A stretch of DNA of 11,376 nt from Actinomycetota bacterium (GCA_005787025.1 SYCH01000096.1:1-11376); one strand, 5' to 3'. Shown: positions 1-7,177, counted from the stretch's first letter. Translations and numbers: made by a program. The notes: generated by a model not told the origin, from the sequence alone.

Positions 1-1
1 C

Positions 2-373
2 GTTCCGTGGCGACCGGGTGCTCGCGAGTTGTTGGCCGCGGTGGTGGATGCCGGTATCCCCACGGCGCTGGTGACCATGTCGTGGCGCCGCTTCGCCGAC
101 GAGGTGGTGACGTGTCTTCCGCCGGGAAGCTTCACCGCGTCGGTGGTGGGCGACGAGGTGAGCATGGGCAAGCCGCATCCGGAGCCCTACCTGTTGGCGG
201 CGGCGAAGTTGGGCGTGGACCCCGCTCGTTGCGTGGCGATCGAGGATTCGCCCACCGGAGTGCGCTCGGCGGTGGCCGCCGGATGTCGGGTGATCGCGGT
301 GCCGCACGTGGTGCCGGTGCCCGAGGGGCTGGCCCACGTCACCGTGGAGTCACTGACCCACGTGACCCTCTAG
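2..373 (+). CDS. HAD-superfamily hydrolase, 3' part (5' end outside window)
   Basis: This is the C-terminal 123 codons of a haloacid dehalogenase-like phosphatase, probably subfamily IA (beta-phosphoglucomutase or phosphoglycolate phosphatase type). The reading frame is open from the window edge, so the nucleophile motif I (DxDGT) and most of the cap domain lie upstream. Visible motifs are the second-motif Thr/Ser in TALVTMS, the catalytic Lys in GKPHPEPY, and the acidic magnesium-binding motif IEDSPTGVRSA. A TTG at 29 could be read as a start, but the preceding codons (WRPGARELL) fit the usual helix before motif II, so translation begins outside the window. The substrate cannot be told. The gene ends in TAG at 371-373, overlapping the stop codon of the convergent regulator gene, so no intergenic terminator exists between them. 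Confidence 0.85.
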   Translation, partial: VPWRPGARELLAAVVDAGIPTALVTMSWRRFADEVVTCLPPGSFTASVVGDEVSMGKPHPEPYLLAAAKLGVDPARCVAIEDSPTGVRSAVAAGCRVIAVPHVVPVPEGLAHVTVESLTHVTL

Positions 374-1050
374 TTGCCCCAGCGGGACTGGCCGAACCGG
401 TAGCCCACGCTGCGCACGGTCTGGATCAGGCTCGCGTGCTCCTCGCCCAACTTGGCACGCAGACGACGAATGTGCACGTCGACCGTTCGCGCGCCGCCGT
501 AGTAGTCGTATCCCCAGACGCGCGACAACAGGATCTCGCGCGTGAACACCTTGCCGGGGTTCTGCGTGAGGAACTTCAGCAATTCGTACTCCATGTACGT
601 CAGATCCAGGGGGTGCCCGTCGATCGAGGCTTGATAGGTCTCGAGGTTCAGCACCAGCCCGCCGTAGTCCACGGTGTCGGGCTTGGCGCTGACCGTCCCG
701 TGTGCGAACACGTGACGCAGACGGGCTTCCAACTCGCGCGGATGGAACGGCAACAAACAGAAGTCGTCGAACAACTCGTCGCGCAACGTGAGTTCGTCCA
801 ACTGCGCCCCGGTGACCAGCAACAACAACGGCACCATCGACGCGTCGCGTTTGCGCAACGCGCGACACACCGCCCAGGCGGCGTCCATGTCGTGATCCGC
901 CGTGACGATCGCTCCCAGCCAACCATCGGCTGGTTCACTCTTGGTGATCGCGTCCGCCGAGGCGAACGACTTCCACCGGTATCCGGCCAAGTCGAGCGTG
1001 CGAGCCAAATCGGGCGACGGATTCTCGGGAAAGACGGCGATCAGATCCAC
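370..1050 (-). CDS. glnR: GlnR-like OmpR-family nitrogen response regulator
   Basis: The 226-aa protein has an N-terminal receiver-like domain (about residues 1-110) and a C-terminal winged-helix DNA-binding domain (about 128-222). The latter contains FTREILLSRVWGYDY, RTVDVHIRRLRAKLG and TVRSVGYRF, as in actinobacterial GlnR. GlnR is known to control glutamine synthetase and ammonium-uptake genes, and the position right behind glnA supports that role. The receiver is degenerate: the acidic pair after beta-1 is largely missing, Thr50 appears where the usual Asp sits by my hand alignment, and the conserved Lys is absent (LLPFHP). Phosphorylation is therefore unlikely. The GTG start at 1048-1050 is supported by an AGGA ribosome site 6 nt upstream that overlaps the glnA stop region. 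Only 9 nt separate it from glnA, so the two are probably co-transcribed. Another OmpR-type regulator such as RegX3 is possible but fits the receiver less well. Confidence 0.82.
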   Translation of the reverse strand: MDLIAVFPENPSPDLARTLDLAGYRWKSFASADAITKSEPADGWLGAIVTADHDMDAAWAVCRALRKRDASMVPLLLLVTGAQLDELTLRDELFDDFCLLPFHPRELEARLRHVFAHGTVSAKPDTVDYGGLVLNLETYQASIDGHPLDLTYMEYELLKFLTQNPGKVFTREILLSRVWGYDYYGGARTVDVHIRRLRAKLGEEHASLIQTVRSVGYRFGQSRWGN

Positions 1051-1059
1051 GACCGGTCC

Positions 1060-2415
1060 TCAGATGCTCTTCAGGTATCTCTGCAGTTCGAACGGCGTCA
1101 CTTGCGTCTTGTAACCGCGCCACTCGGACCGCTTGTTGCGGAGGAACCATTCGAAGATGTGCTCACCGAGCGCCTCGTGCACCAACGACGACGACTCCAT
1201 GGTGCGCAGGGCTTCGGAAAGGGACTGCGGCAATTGTTCGATGCCGAGTTTCTGCAACGCGCCGTCGCCCATCTCGAACAGGTTCGCGTCGGCCTCGGCG
1301 GGGAGCTCGTAGTCCTGCTCGATACCGCGAAGTCCGGCCGCGAGGATGACCGAGAAGGCCAGGTACGGATTACAGGCCGGGTCGGGCGAGCGGTACTCGA
1401 TGCGGGTGGCCGACGGGTTGGCGCGCTTGGGCACGGGGACGCGAATGAGGCCGCTGCGATTGTTACGGGCCCACGACACGTGAACCGGCGCCTCGAAGCC
1501 GGGCACCAATCGTTTGTAGCTGTTCACCGTCTGGTTGGTGATGGCGGTGATCTCGCTGGCGTGGAACAACAGACCGGCCATGAACTTTTTGGCGGTGTCC
1601 GACAGGTTGTAGGCGTCGTCGGCGGAATAGAACGCGTTGCTGCTGGCGTCGTCGGTGCCGTTGTTGTTGAACAACGACAGGTGCAAGTGCATGCCGCTGC
1701 CTTGCACGCCTTCGAGCGGTTTGGGCATGAACGTGGCGTGCACTCCCTGCGCGGCGGCCACCTCCTTCACGGCCAGACGGAAGGTCATCACGCTGTCGGC
1801 CATGTTCAGCGCATCGGTGTGGCGCAGGTCGATTTCGTGTTGCGACGGAGCGTCCTCGTGGAACGAGTACTCGACGGGGATGCTCATGGTCTCGAGGGTG
1901 CGGATGGTTTCTTTGCGCAGGTTCCCGGTGACGTCGGTGGTGGTGAGGTCGAAGAACGATGCTTCGTCCAGGGGTCGTGGCGGGCGTCCGTCTTCTGGCG
2001 GAGCGAAGTAGAAGAACTCGATGTCGGGTGCGATGAGGAAGTCGAGGCCGAGCGAACGAGCTTTGTCGAGGTTGCGACGCAACACCTGGCGAGGGTCGCC
2101 ACTGAACGGCGAGCCGTCGAGATTGTGGATGTCGCAGAACACGCGAGCCTCGGGGGCATCACCGTCGGCCCACGGCAACATGACGAAGGTGTTGGCATCG
2201 GGGATGGCCAGCACGTCGCTTTCCTGAACGCGCGAGAAGCCATCGATCGACGAGCCGTCGAAGCTCATGCCGTCCTCGAGGGCGTTCTCCAGCTCGGCCG
2301 GGCTGATGGCGAAGCTCTTGAGGTTGCCCAGGACGTCGGTGAACCACAAACGGATCAGCCGTACGCCACGTTCCTCGACGGTGCGGAGCACGTAGTCACG
2401 CTGTTGTTGCAGCAT
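1060..2415 (-). CDS. glnA: Glutamine synthetase type I, alpha/GlnA2-like
   Basis: The enzyme makes glutamine from glutamate, ammonia and ATP in the cytoplasm, normally as a dodecamer. The 451-residue protein has the GSI beta-grasp domain with FDGSSIDGF (52-60). The catalytic domain follows, with APDIEFFYF, HEDAPSQHEIDLR, MPKPLEGVQGSGMHLHLS (metal and ATP site), the Glu-flap region VPGFEAPVHVSW, the NRSGLIRVP segment and EYRSPDPACNPYLAF. It resembles M. tuberculosis GlnA2 (Rv2222c) from end to end. The C-terminal adenylylation site of GSI-beta enzymes (NLYDLPPEE) is replaced by NLFEMGDGA, so control by GlnE adenylylation is not expected. The length is typical of GSI-alpha. ATGs occur at 2421 and 2415. 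The GAAGGA ribosome site directly abuts the first but is 6 nt from the second, so 2415 is chosen. It lies between glnII upstream and the glnR-like gene downstream. Confidence 0.95.
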   Translation of the reverse strand: MLQQQRDYVLRTVEERGVRLIRLWFTDVLGNLKSFAISPAELENALEDGMSFDGSSIDGFSRVQESDVLAIPDANTFVMLPWADGDAPEARVFCDIHNLDGSPFSGDPRQVLRRNLDKARSLGLDFLIAPDIEFFYFAPPEDGRPPRPLDEASFFDLTTTDVTGNLRKETIRTLETMSIPVEYSFHEDAPSQHEIDLRHTDALNMADSVMTFRLAVKEVAAAQGVHATFMPKPLEGVQGSGMHLHLSLFNNNGTDDASSNAFYSADDAYNLSDTAKKFMAGLLFHASEITAITNQTVNSYKRLVPGFEAPVHVSWARNNRSGLIRVPVPKRANPSATRIEYRSPDPACNPYLAFSVILAAGLRGIEQDYELPAEADANLFEMGDGALQKLGIEQLPQSLSEALRTMESSSLVHEALGEHIFEWFLRNKRSEWRGYKTQVTPFELQRYLKSI

Positions 2416-2421
2416 GGTCAT

Positions 2422-2427
2422 TCCTTC
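2422..2427 (-). promoter_or_regulatory. Ribosome-binding site that decides the glnA start
   Basis: On the minus strand the leader reads GAAGGA-ATGACC-ATG. GAAGGA has no spacer before the first ATG (2421) and a 6-nt spacer before the second (2415). The second is therefore the likely initiation codon and the protein begins MLQQQ rather than MTMLQQQ. Confidence 0.6.
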
Positions 2428-2431
2428 AGTC

Positions 2432-2455
2432 TGCCAATGGAAGCCCGAATTGGCA
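2432..2455 (-). repeat. 7-bp inverted repeat in the glnA leader
   Basis: TGCCAAT (2432-2438) and ATTGGCA (2449-2455) form an exact 7-bp inverted repeat with a 10-nt spacer. It sits between the glnII/glnA hairpin and the glnA ribosome site. It could be an operator dyad or, as RNA, a small hairpin just upstream of the start. It does not match the GlnR consensus that I know. Confidence 0.4.
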
Positions 2456-2475
2456 CGGGGGAGAGGGGAAACGGC

Positions 2476-2503
2476 GAGGGGGTCGGGTTGCCCCGACCCC
2501 CTC
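2476..2503 (-). terminator. Perfect 12-bp hairpin after glnII, candidate terminator
   Basis: The arms GAGGGGGTCGGG (2476-2487) and CCCGACCCCCTC (2492-2503) pair perfectly around a TTGC loop. The hairpin starts 35 nt beyond the glnII stop codon and ends about 60 nt before glnA. On the minus strand it is followed by GCCGTTTCCCC, with no real U-tract. It may be a tail-less actinobacterial terminator, or a partial terminator or processing site that sets the glnII to glnA ratio. If it terminates fully, glnA needs a promoter in the 60 bp before its start. Confidence 0.6.
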
Positions 2504-2538
2504 CGTGAACTGTTCCGGTCCGTGGACCGAGGACGTGA

Positions 2539-3543
2539 TCAGCCGCAGACCGTCTCGACGATCAGCCGGGTGACGGTGTACGGATCCATGTTGGCGTTCG
2601 GACGACGGTCCTCGGCGTAGCCGCGGCCGGTCTTTTCCACCTGCCACGGGATACGGATGGACGCGCCACGGGTCGACACGCCGGAGCTGAACTTGGTCCA
2701 CGGGGCCGTCTCGTGCTTGCCGGTGAGGCGGCTCTCGATGTCGTGGCCGTAGTTCGTGACGTGCTCCATGACCTTCTTGCCGATCGCGTTGCACGCGGCG
2801 GTGATGGCCTTCATGTCCTTGTCGTTGCGCATGGCCTTCGTCGAGAAGTTCGTGTGCGCACCGGCGCCGTTCCAGTCACCCTTCTGGGGCTTGGCGGCCA
2901 ACGAGATGACCACGTCGTAGTCCTCGGCGATGCGGTGCAACAACCAACGGGCCACGGTCAGGTGATCCGACACGGTGAGCGCGTCGGCCGCACCGATCTG
3001 GAACTCCCATTGACCGGGCATCACTTCGGCGTTGGTGCCCTCGATGAGGAGACCGGCATCGAGACAGGCCTGCGTGTGCTCTTCGATGATCTCACGACCG
3101 ACGACGCGACCGGCGCCGACGCCGCAGTAGTACGGACCCTGCGGCTCGGGGAAGCCGTCCTTCGGGAAGCCGAGCGGGCTTCCGTCGAGGCGCATCATGG
3201 TGTACTCCTGCTCGATACCGAAGATCATCTCCTCGGCGGCGAACTTCTTGGCGGCCTTGGCGCACGCGGCGCGGGTATTGGTCGGGTGCGGCTTGTTCGA
3301 CTGGGCGAGCATGACCTCGCACAGCACGAGAATGTTGTCACCACCGCGGATGGGGTCCGGGCAGGAGAAGACGGGCTGAAGCGCGCAGTCCGACTTGTCG
3401 CCGGGAGCCTGGTTGGTCGACGAGCCGTCGAAGCCCCACACCGGTGGAGTGGTGACGTCGTCGGCAAGGATCTTGGTCTTGGAACGCAGTAGGGGCGTCG
3501 GCTCGGTGCCGTCGATCCAGATGTATTCGGCTTGATAGGCCAC
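2539..3543 (-). CDS. glnII: Glutamine synthetase type II (eukaryotic-like)
   Basis: This is a second, unrelated-class glutamine synthetase of 334 aa, close to the length of Streptomyces GlnII. GSII enzymes are decameric and not adenylylated. Diagnostic segments in order are AEYIWIDG at the N terminus, PPVWGFDGSSTNQA, FGIEQEYTMM (metal-binding Glu), FPEPQGPYYCGVGA, EVMPGQWEFQIG, GDWNGAGAHTNFSTKAMR (catalytic His and Asn), ESRLTGKHETAPWTKFSSGVSTRGASIRIP, and EDRRPNANMDPYTVT near the C terminus. All key blocks are present, so it should be active. The start is GTG at 3541-3543, with a strong GGAGG ribosome site 6 nt upstream. It is the first gene of the minus-strand nitrogen block and shares its upstream region with divergent nadE. 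In Streptomyces glnII is a GlnR target, which fits the regulator two genes downstream. Confidence 0.96.
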   Translation of the reverse strand: MAYQAEYIWIDGTEPTPLLRSKTKILADDVTTPPVWGFDGSSTNQAPGDKSDCALQPVFSCPDPIRGGDNILVLCEVMLAQSNKPHPTNTRAACAKAAKKFAAEEMIFGIEQEYTMMRLDGSPLGFPKDGFPEPQGPYYCGVGAGRVVGREIIEEHTQACLDAGLLIEGTNAEVMPGQWEFQIGAADALTVSDHLTVARWLLHRIAEDYDVVISLAAKPQKGDWNGAGAHTNFSTKAMRNDKDMKAITAACNAIGKKVMEHVTNYGHDIESRLTGKHETAPWTKFSSGVSTRGASIRIPWQVEKTGRGYAEDRRPNANMDPYTVTRLIVETVCG

Positions 3544-3634
3544 GGGGGTCCTCCATGTATGGGTTCGGCAGAGCCGGTGGTTTGTGGGACGAAATCAGCG
3601 TCGCAGAGGGGCATTTCCCCGCCGTTGCCCAATT

Positions 3635-3663
3635 GTGAACGCTGTGTGAAACGACGCTGTTTC
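3635..3663 (-). promoter_or_regulatory. Candidate GlnR/OmpR-type binding site between glnII and nadE
   Basis: On the plus strand GTGAAC (3635-3640) and GTGAAAC (3646-3652) form a tandem repeat with an 11-bp step, the spacing used by OmpR/PhoB-type winged-helix dimers. GAAAC (3648-3652) also faces GTTTC (3659-3663) across 6 nt. The published GlnR pattern is gTnAc-n6-GaAAc. This site has GAAAC, but the spacing from the first half is one base too long, so it is a near match only. It lies about 92-120 bp upstream of the glnII start and about 94-122 bp upstream of nadE. Confidence 0.35.
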
Positions 3664-3743
3664 GGGGGCGCACTGCTTGGCGGTTGAAAGTCACGGTAGC
3701 GGGTGACGGCCCGATCCAACGCACCGGCAGTTGGGGTCGCCAT

Positions 3744-3749
3744 TAGTCT
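3744..3749 (+). promoter_or_regulatory. -10 element of a leaderless nadE promoter
   Basis: TAGTCT matches TAnnnT and is followed by 7 nt and then the GTG start of nadE, placing the transcription start at or next to the G of GTG. No Shine-Dalgarno sequence precedes the start. The stretch from the -10 to the start is nearly identical to that before the moaD-like gene (CTCGGCGAC followed by GTGG or ATGG). No clear -35 element is seen. Confidence 0.45.
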
Positions 3750-3756
3750 CGGCGAC

Positions 3757-5400
3757 GTGGCGAACCTTCGCATCGGCTTGGCCCAGTTGAACCCCACGGT
3801 GGGTGATCTCGCCGGGAACCGGGCCCTCATCATCGATGCGTATCGGCGTGCCGTCGATGCCGGATGCGACCTGGTGGCCTTCCCCGAGTTGAGCATCACC
3901 GGGTACCCGCCCGAGGATCTGGTGCTCAAGCCCGGCTTCGTGCGCGACAATCGGGCGGTACTTCAAGAATTAGCCGCGCTCACGACGCGATGCGTCGCGG
4001 TGATCGGTTTCGTCGACGTCGGTCACGGTCACGATCCGGGTTCGGGTCGACCGCACCTTCACAATGCCGCTGCCGTGTGCGCGAACGGTGCCGTGAAAAG
4101 CATTCATCACAAGCGCCTGTTACCGAACTACGACGTCTTCGACGAGGAACGCACCTTCGAACCGGGTCGTGGCGAACATCGATTGATCGAGGTCGGTGGG
4201 GTGAAGGTCGGCATCTCCATCTGCGAGGACATCTGGCATCCCGACGGACCGGTGTCCGAGCAGGCCGCGCTCGGTGCGCGGGTGAACATCAACATCAACG
4301 GCTCACCGTTCCACGTCGGCAAGTTGGCCGAGCGCGAGCGCATGCTGGCGCAACGAGCCCGCGACAATTCGTGCGCGATCGTCTACGTCAATCAGGTCGG
4401 CGGTCAGGACGAACTCATTTTCGACGGTGCCTCGATGGTGTTCGACGCGCGGGGCAACCTGTTGGCTCGGTCCCCCCAGTTCGTATCCGACCTGATGGTG
4501 ATCGATGTCGAGCTCGACTCCCCGAAGCCGTCGATCGTCGCGCCCATCATGGATCGCGCCGAGGAGTTGTACGAGGCTCTCGTGTCGGGCACGCGGGATT
4601 ACGTTCGCAAGAACAAGTTCACCGACGTGGTGATCGGGTTGTCGGGCGGAATCGACTCGTCGCTGGTGGCCGCGGTGGCCGTCGATGCGTTGGGGGCCGA
4701 CCATGTGCACGGCGTGTCGATGCCGTCTCGGTACTCGTCCGAGGGCTCGAAGACGGATGCCCACGAGTTGGCCGCGGCTCTGGGTATCGACATCCGCACG
4801 ATCTCGATCGAGCCGGTGTTCCGGTCGTATCTCGACGTCCTCGGACCCAGCTTCGAGGGCCGTGACGCGGACCTGACGGAGGAGAATCTGCAGAGTCGGT
4901 GCCGTGGCCAGATCCTGATGGCTCTGTCGAACAAATTCGGTTGGATGGTGCTCACCACCGGCAACAAGAGTGAGATGGCGGTGGGGTACTTCACGATCTA
5001 CGGCGACTCGGTCGGTGGTTACGCGGTGATCAAGGACGTGTTGAAGCTGGACGTGTTCGCGATCAGCCGCCACGTGAACGAGAGAGCCGGCCGGGTGATC
5101 ATTCCCGAGTCGGTGTTGACCAAACCGCCGTCGGCCGAACTTCGACCCGATCAGCGCGACGATCAGAGCCTGCCGCCGTACGAGGTCCTGGACCCGATCC
5201 TGTCGCTCTACGTCGAGCAGGACCGCACGGCGTCGGAGATCATCGAGTTGGGGCATCCCGAGGACGTCGTTCGTCGTATCGCCCGCTTGGTGGATCTGAA
5301 CGAATACAAGCGACGCCAATGTCCGCCCGGGGTGCGCGTCAGCGAGAAGGCCTTCGGCAAGGATCGGCGTCTGCCGATCACGAACGGCTATCGCGGCTGA
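3757..5400 (+). CDS. nadE: Glutamine-dependent NAD+ synthetase
   Basis: It catalyses the last step of NAD synthesis, amidating deamido-NAD+ with ammonia released from glutamine. The 547-aa protein has two domains. The N-terminal nitrilase-type glutaminase carries the Glu44 (FPELSITGYPPEDL), Lys119 (HHKRLLPNYDVFDE) and Cys156 (ISICEDIW) triad. The C-terminal synthetase has the ATP P-loop SGGIDSS (296-302), followed by SMPSRYSSEGS, TTGNKSEMAVGY and the terminal FGKDRRLPITNGYR signature. This is the short glutamine-dependent form, clearly smaller than the about 680-residue mycobacterial enzyme. The GTG at 3757 is chosen because the conserved NLRIGLAQLNPTVGD begins right after it; upstream in-frame codons are not family-like and would cover the promoter. 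The 3' end overlaps the convergent MFS gene by 23 bp. Sharing its upstream region with glnII is apt for a glutamine consumer. Confidence 0.95.
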   Translation: MANLRIGLAQLNPTVGDLAGNRALIIDAYRRAVDAGCDLVAFPELSITGYPPEDLVLKPGFVRDNRAVLQELAALTTRCVAVIGFVDVGHGHDPGSGRPHLHNAAAVCANGAVKSIHHKRLLPNYDVFDEERTFEPGRGEHRLIEVGGVKVGISICEDIWHPDGPVSEQAALGARVNININGSPFHVGKLAERERMLAQRARDNSCAIVYVNQVGGQDELIFDGASMVFDARGNLLARSPQFVSDLMVIDVELDSPKPSIVAPIMDRAEELYEALVSGTRDYVRKNKFTDVVIGLSGGIDSSLVAAVAVDALGADHVHGVSMPSRYSSEGSKTDAHELAAALGIDIRTISIEPVFRSYLDVLGPSFEGRDADLTEENLQSRCRGQILMALSNKFGWMVLTTGNKSEMAVGYFTIYGDSVGGYAVIKDVLKLDVFAISRHVNERAGRVIIPESVLTKPPSAELRPDQRDDQSLPPYEVLDPILSLYVEQDRTASEIIELGHPEDVVRRIARLVDLNEYKRRQCPPGVRVSEKAFGKDRRLPITNGYRG

Positions 5401-6571
5401 AGATCACCAGACACACAATCATGCCGAACGCCATGGAGGCGCCCACCAACGCCGGGATCTCGATGCCGAATCGGTCGTAGGTCGCGGTGGCGACCACCGA
5501 CATGCTGGCGCGACCCAGCATCCCGCCGGCCAGCACGATGCCCAGTCCGCGTCCGGGTGCATCGGGGATGAGGTTGGCCGCCAGCGGCAACAGGCTGACG
5601 ATGGCGAATTCGAAACCGAGCAGGAACAGCCCGAGCAACACGAGCCCCGGAACTTGCTGGGTGTGCGACACGGCCAGCAACACCCCGGCAGGAACGATCA
5701 ACATGGCGCCCGCGATGGCGCTGCGCTCCTTGCCCCAGGCATCGGTGCGGCGCGCGCTGGTGACGGACGCCAACAACTCGAAGGCGCCCAAGCCGAAGGC
5801 CACCGCCGCGATACCGGCCTCGGTGAATCCGAACTCGTCGTCGAGCCACGAACCGAACGTGACGAACATGGCCTGACTGGAGGCCATGAGAAAGAACATG
5901 GCGCCGAAAACGAGGTAACCGCGCCGAGGCATCGGTGCGGCCACCACGTTGCGGTCACGCACCGAACCCGCGACATCATGGGGGTCGAGACGCGCGCCGA
6001 TGACGAGGGCCATGAGTCCCACCGCGCCCGCACCGACGGCGTAGCCCCATCGCCACGACGTTTGTGAGGCCACCAACCCCATCACGGTGACGCCCACCAG
6101 CAATCCGAGGGCCCATGACGTTTCGGTGATGCCGATGACCCGACCGCGACGTTCGTAGTCGACGTGGTCGTTCACCCAGGCGCTCAGGCCGATGTCGAAG
6201 AAGAACTTGGCCACGCTGATCATGAGGATGCCGACGATGAAGATCCACACGTTCGGACTGGATGCCGCCACGACGGCGGCGGCCGAGATGCCGAGCAGAC
6301 CACCGGTCATGGCGGTGCGACGGTGCATGCGATCGACGAACGAACCGAGGAGGGGTGAGGCGCCCATGGCCAATTCGGTGATCATCAGGGCCAAACCGAG
6401 ACGCGACAGGCTGATTTCGAAGTCGTCGCTGATGCTGGCGAGGAAGGGAGGCGCGAAGCGAAAGCAGGCGTTCGCCGTCAGGCGCGCGGTGGTGAGGGGT
6501 AAGACGTGGCGCCGCGTCTCGACCGAGTACGAGTCGTCGAGGAATCGATCGGCCAACCGGGTGGTCAACAT
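5378..6571 (-). CDS. Major facilitator superfamily transporter
   Basis: This is a 397-aa integral membrane protein with roughly twelve hydrophobic segments in two halves, consistent with a 12-TM MFS permease. The loop between TM2 and TM3 has the MFS motif A-like GSFVDRMHRR (76-85), preceded by a hydrophilic N terminus of about 25 residues. A second charged loop, TSARRTDAWGKERS, follows in the C-terminal half. MFS carriers use proton or solute gradients; the substrate cannot be predicted, and a drug/metabolite exporter type is only a guess. The ATG at 6571 overlaps the YgjP-like stop codon (ATGTTGA, 7-bp overlap of the two reading frames), so translation is likely coupled and the three minus-strand genes form one operon. 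The last 23 bp run antisense to the nadE 3' end. Confidence 0.88.
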   Translation of the reverse strand: MLTTRLADRFLDDSYSVETRRHVLPLTTARLTANACFRFAPPFLASISDDFEISLSRLGLALMITELAMGASPLLGSFVDRMHRRTAMTGGLLGISAAAVVAASSPNVWIFIVGILMISVAKFFFDIGLSAWVNDHVDYERRGRVIGITETSWALGLLVGVTVMGLVASQTSWRWGYAVGAGAVGLMALVIGARLDPHDVAGSVRDRNVVAAPMPRRGYLVFGAMFFLMASSQAMFVTFGSWLDDEFGFTEAGIAAVAFGLGAFELLASVTSARRTDAWGKERSAIAGAMLIVPAGVLLAVSHTQQVPGLVLLGLFLLGFEFAIVSLLPLAANLIPDAPGRGLGIVLAGGMLGRASMSVVATATYDRFGIEIPALVGASMAFGMIVCLVIFSRDSRS

Positions 6572-7173
6572 TGCGAGTCCGGATCGTCGTCGCCGTCGGA
6601 CGACTTGGCGATGAGGAATCCGATCGCGCGTTCGGATTTCGGGTAGCGATTGACGATGGCCCAGAAGTCGGGACCGTGGCCGGCCACGTGAAGGTGGGCG
6701 AGTTCGTGGACGATGACGTAATCGAGGACCCACGTGGGGAACCCGACGAGTCGGGTGGAGATGCGGACGTCGGATTGCGACGGGGTGCACAACCCCCACA
6801 CGGACGTGAGGTTGTCGGCCCAGGCGATGGACGCGGGTGTGTGCAACGAGAAGGTACGCGCGAGTCGGCTGGCCCGCTCGGCCAGATCGATGTCGTGGGT
6901 GGCCAAGCGTCGACGGAAACGACGGACCATGTCGGTGACGCTGGTTCGTTCCTCGGCGGCACTCATCCACGACGGGATGGAGATGCGCAGCACGTCGCCC
7001 ACCATCTGGGCGCTGATGCTGCGACGGCGCTTCTTGGAGCGGATGACCTCGACACGGAAGGGATCCCCCGTGGGTTCGATGGATCCCTCCGAGGTCGCGT
7101 TCGCTACTTCGGAGGGGACGGGGTCGACGATGTGTTCCGGATCGAAGAGTTGCGGTGCTGGTTCGGGGGTCAT
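6565..7173 (-). CDS. YgjP-like zinc metallopeptidase domain protein (DUF45/SprT-like)
   Basis: This 202-aa protein has the YgjP/WLM-type metallopeptidase signature HELAHLHVAGHGPDFW. His156, Glu157 and His160 form the HExxH zinc site and His166 the likely third ligand. The FW pair and the following YP are also typical. Upstream, RSKKRRRSISAQ and the SIPSWMSAAEE segment match the N-terminal basic strand of the family. The first 35 residues are acidic and proline-rich and look disordered. No signal peptide is present, so it is cytoplasmic. The physiological substrate of these proteins is unknown. The ATG at 7173 is chosen because sequence upstream in the frame overlaps the phosphatase gene and is not family-like; the gap to the phosphatase stop is only 4 nt. 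The ribosome site is weak (GGAA), which fits coupling. Confidence 0.87.
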   Translation of the reverse strand: MTPEPAPQLFDPEHIVDPVPSEVANATSEGSIEPTGDPFRVEVIRSKKRRRSISAQMVGDVLRISIPSWMSAAEERTSVTDMVRRFRRRLATHDIDLAERASRLARTFSLHTPASIAWADNLTSVWGLCTPSQSDVRISTRLVGFPTWVLDYVIVHELAHLHVAGHGPDFWAIVNRYPKSERAIGFLIAKSSDGDDDPDSQC

Positions 7174-7177
7174 CGGT

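Noticed and set aside
7..2508. An 833-codon open frame on the plus strand, antisense to the regulator and glnA
   Set aside because: Its translation is low-complexity Arg/Val/Gly/His-rich with no family motif, and it runs opposite two well-supported genes. This is a typical antisense frame in GC-rich DNA.
2713..3492. A 259-codon plus-strand open frame antisense to glnII
   Set aside because: It has no motif and depends entirely on the codon bias of glnII on the other strand.
3703..3756. Upstream ATG extension of nadE
   Set aside because: It would add 18 residues without family similarity and would place the -10-like TAGTCT inside the coding region; GTG at 3757 directly precedes the conserved N terminus.
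4303..5319. A 338-codon minus-strand open frame inside nadE
   Set aside because: It is rich in Arg, His and Asp with no recognisable domain and lies wholly antisense to nadE, whose catalytic motifs are intact.
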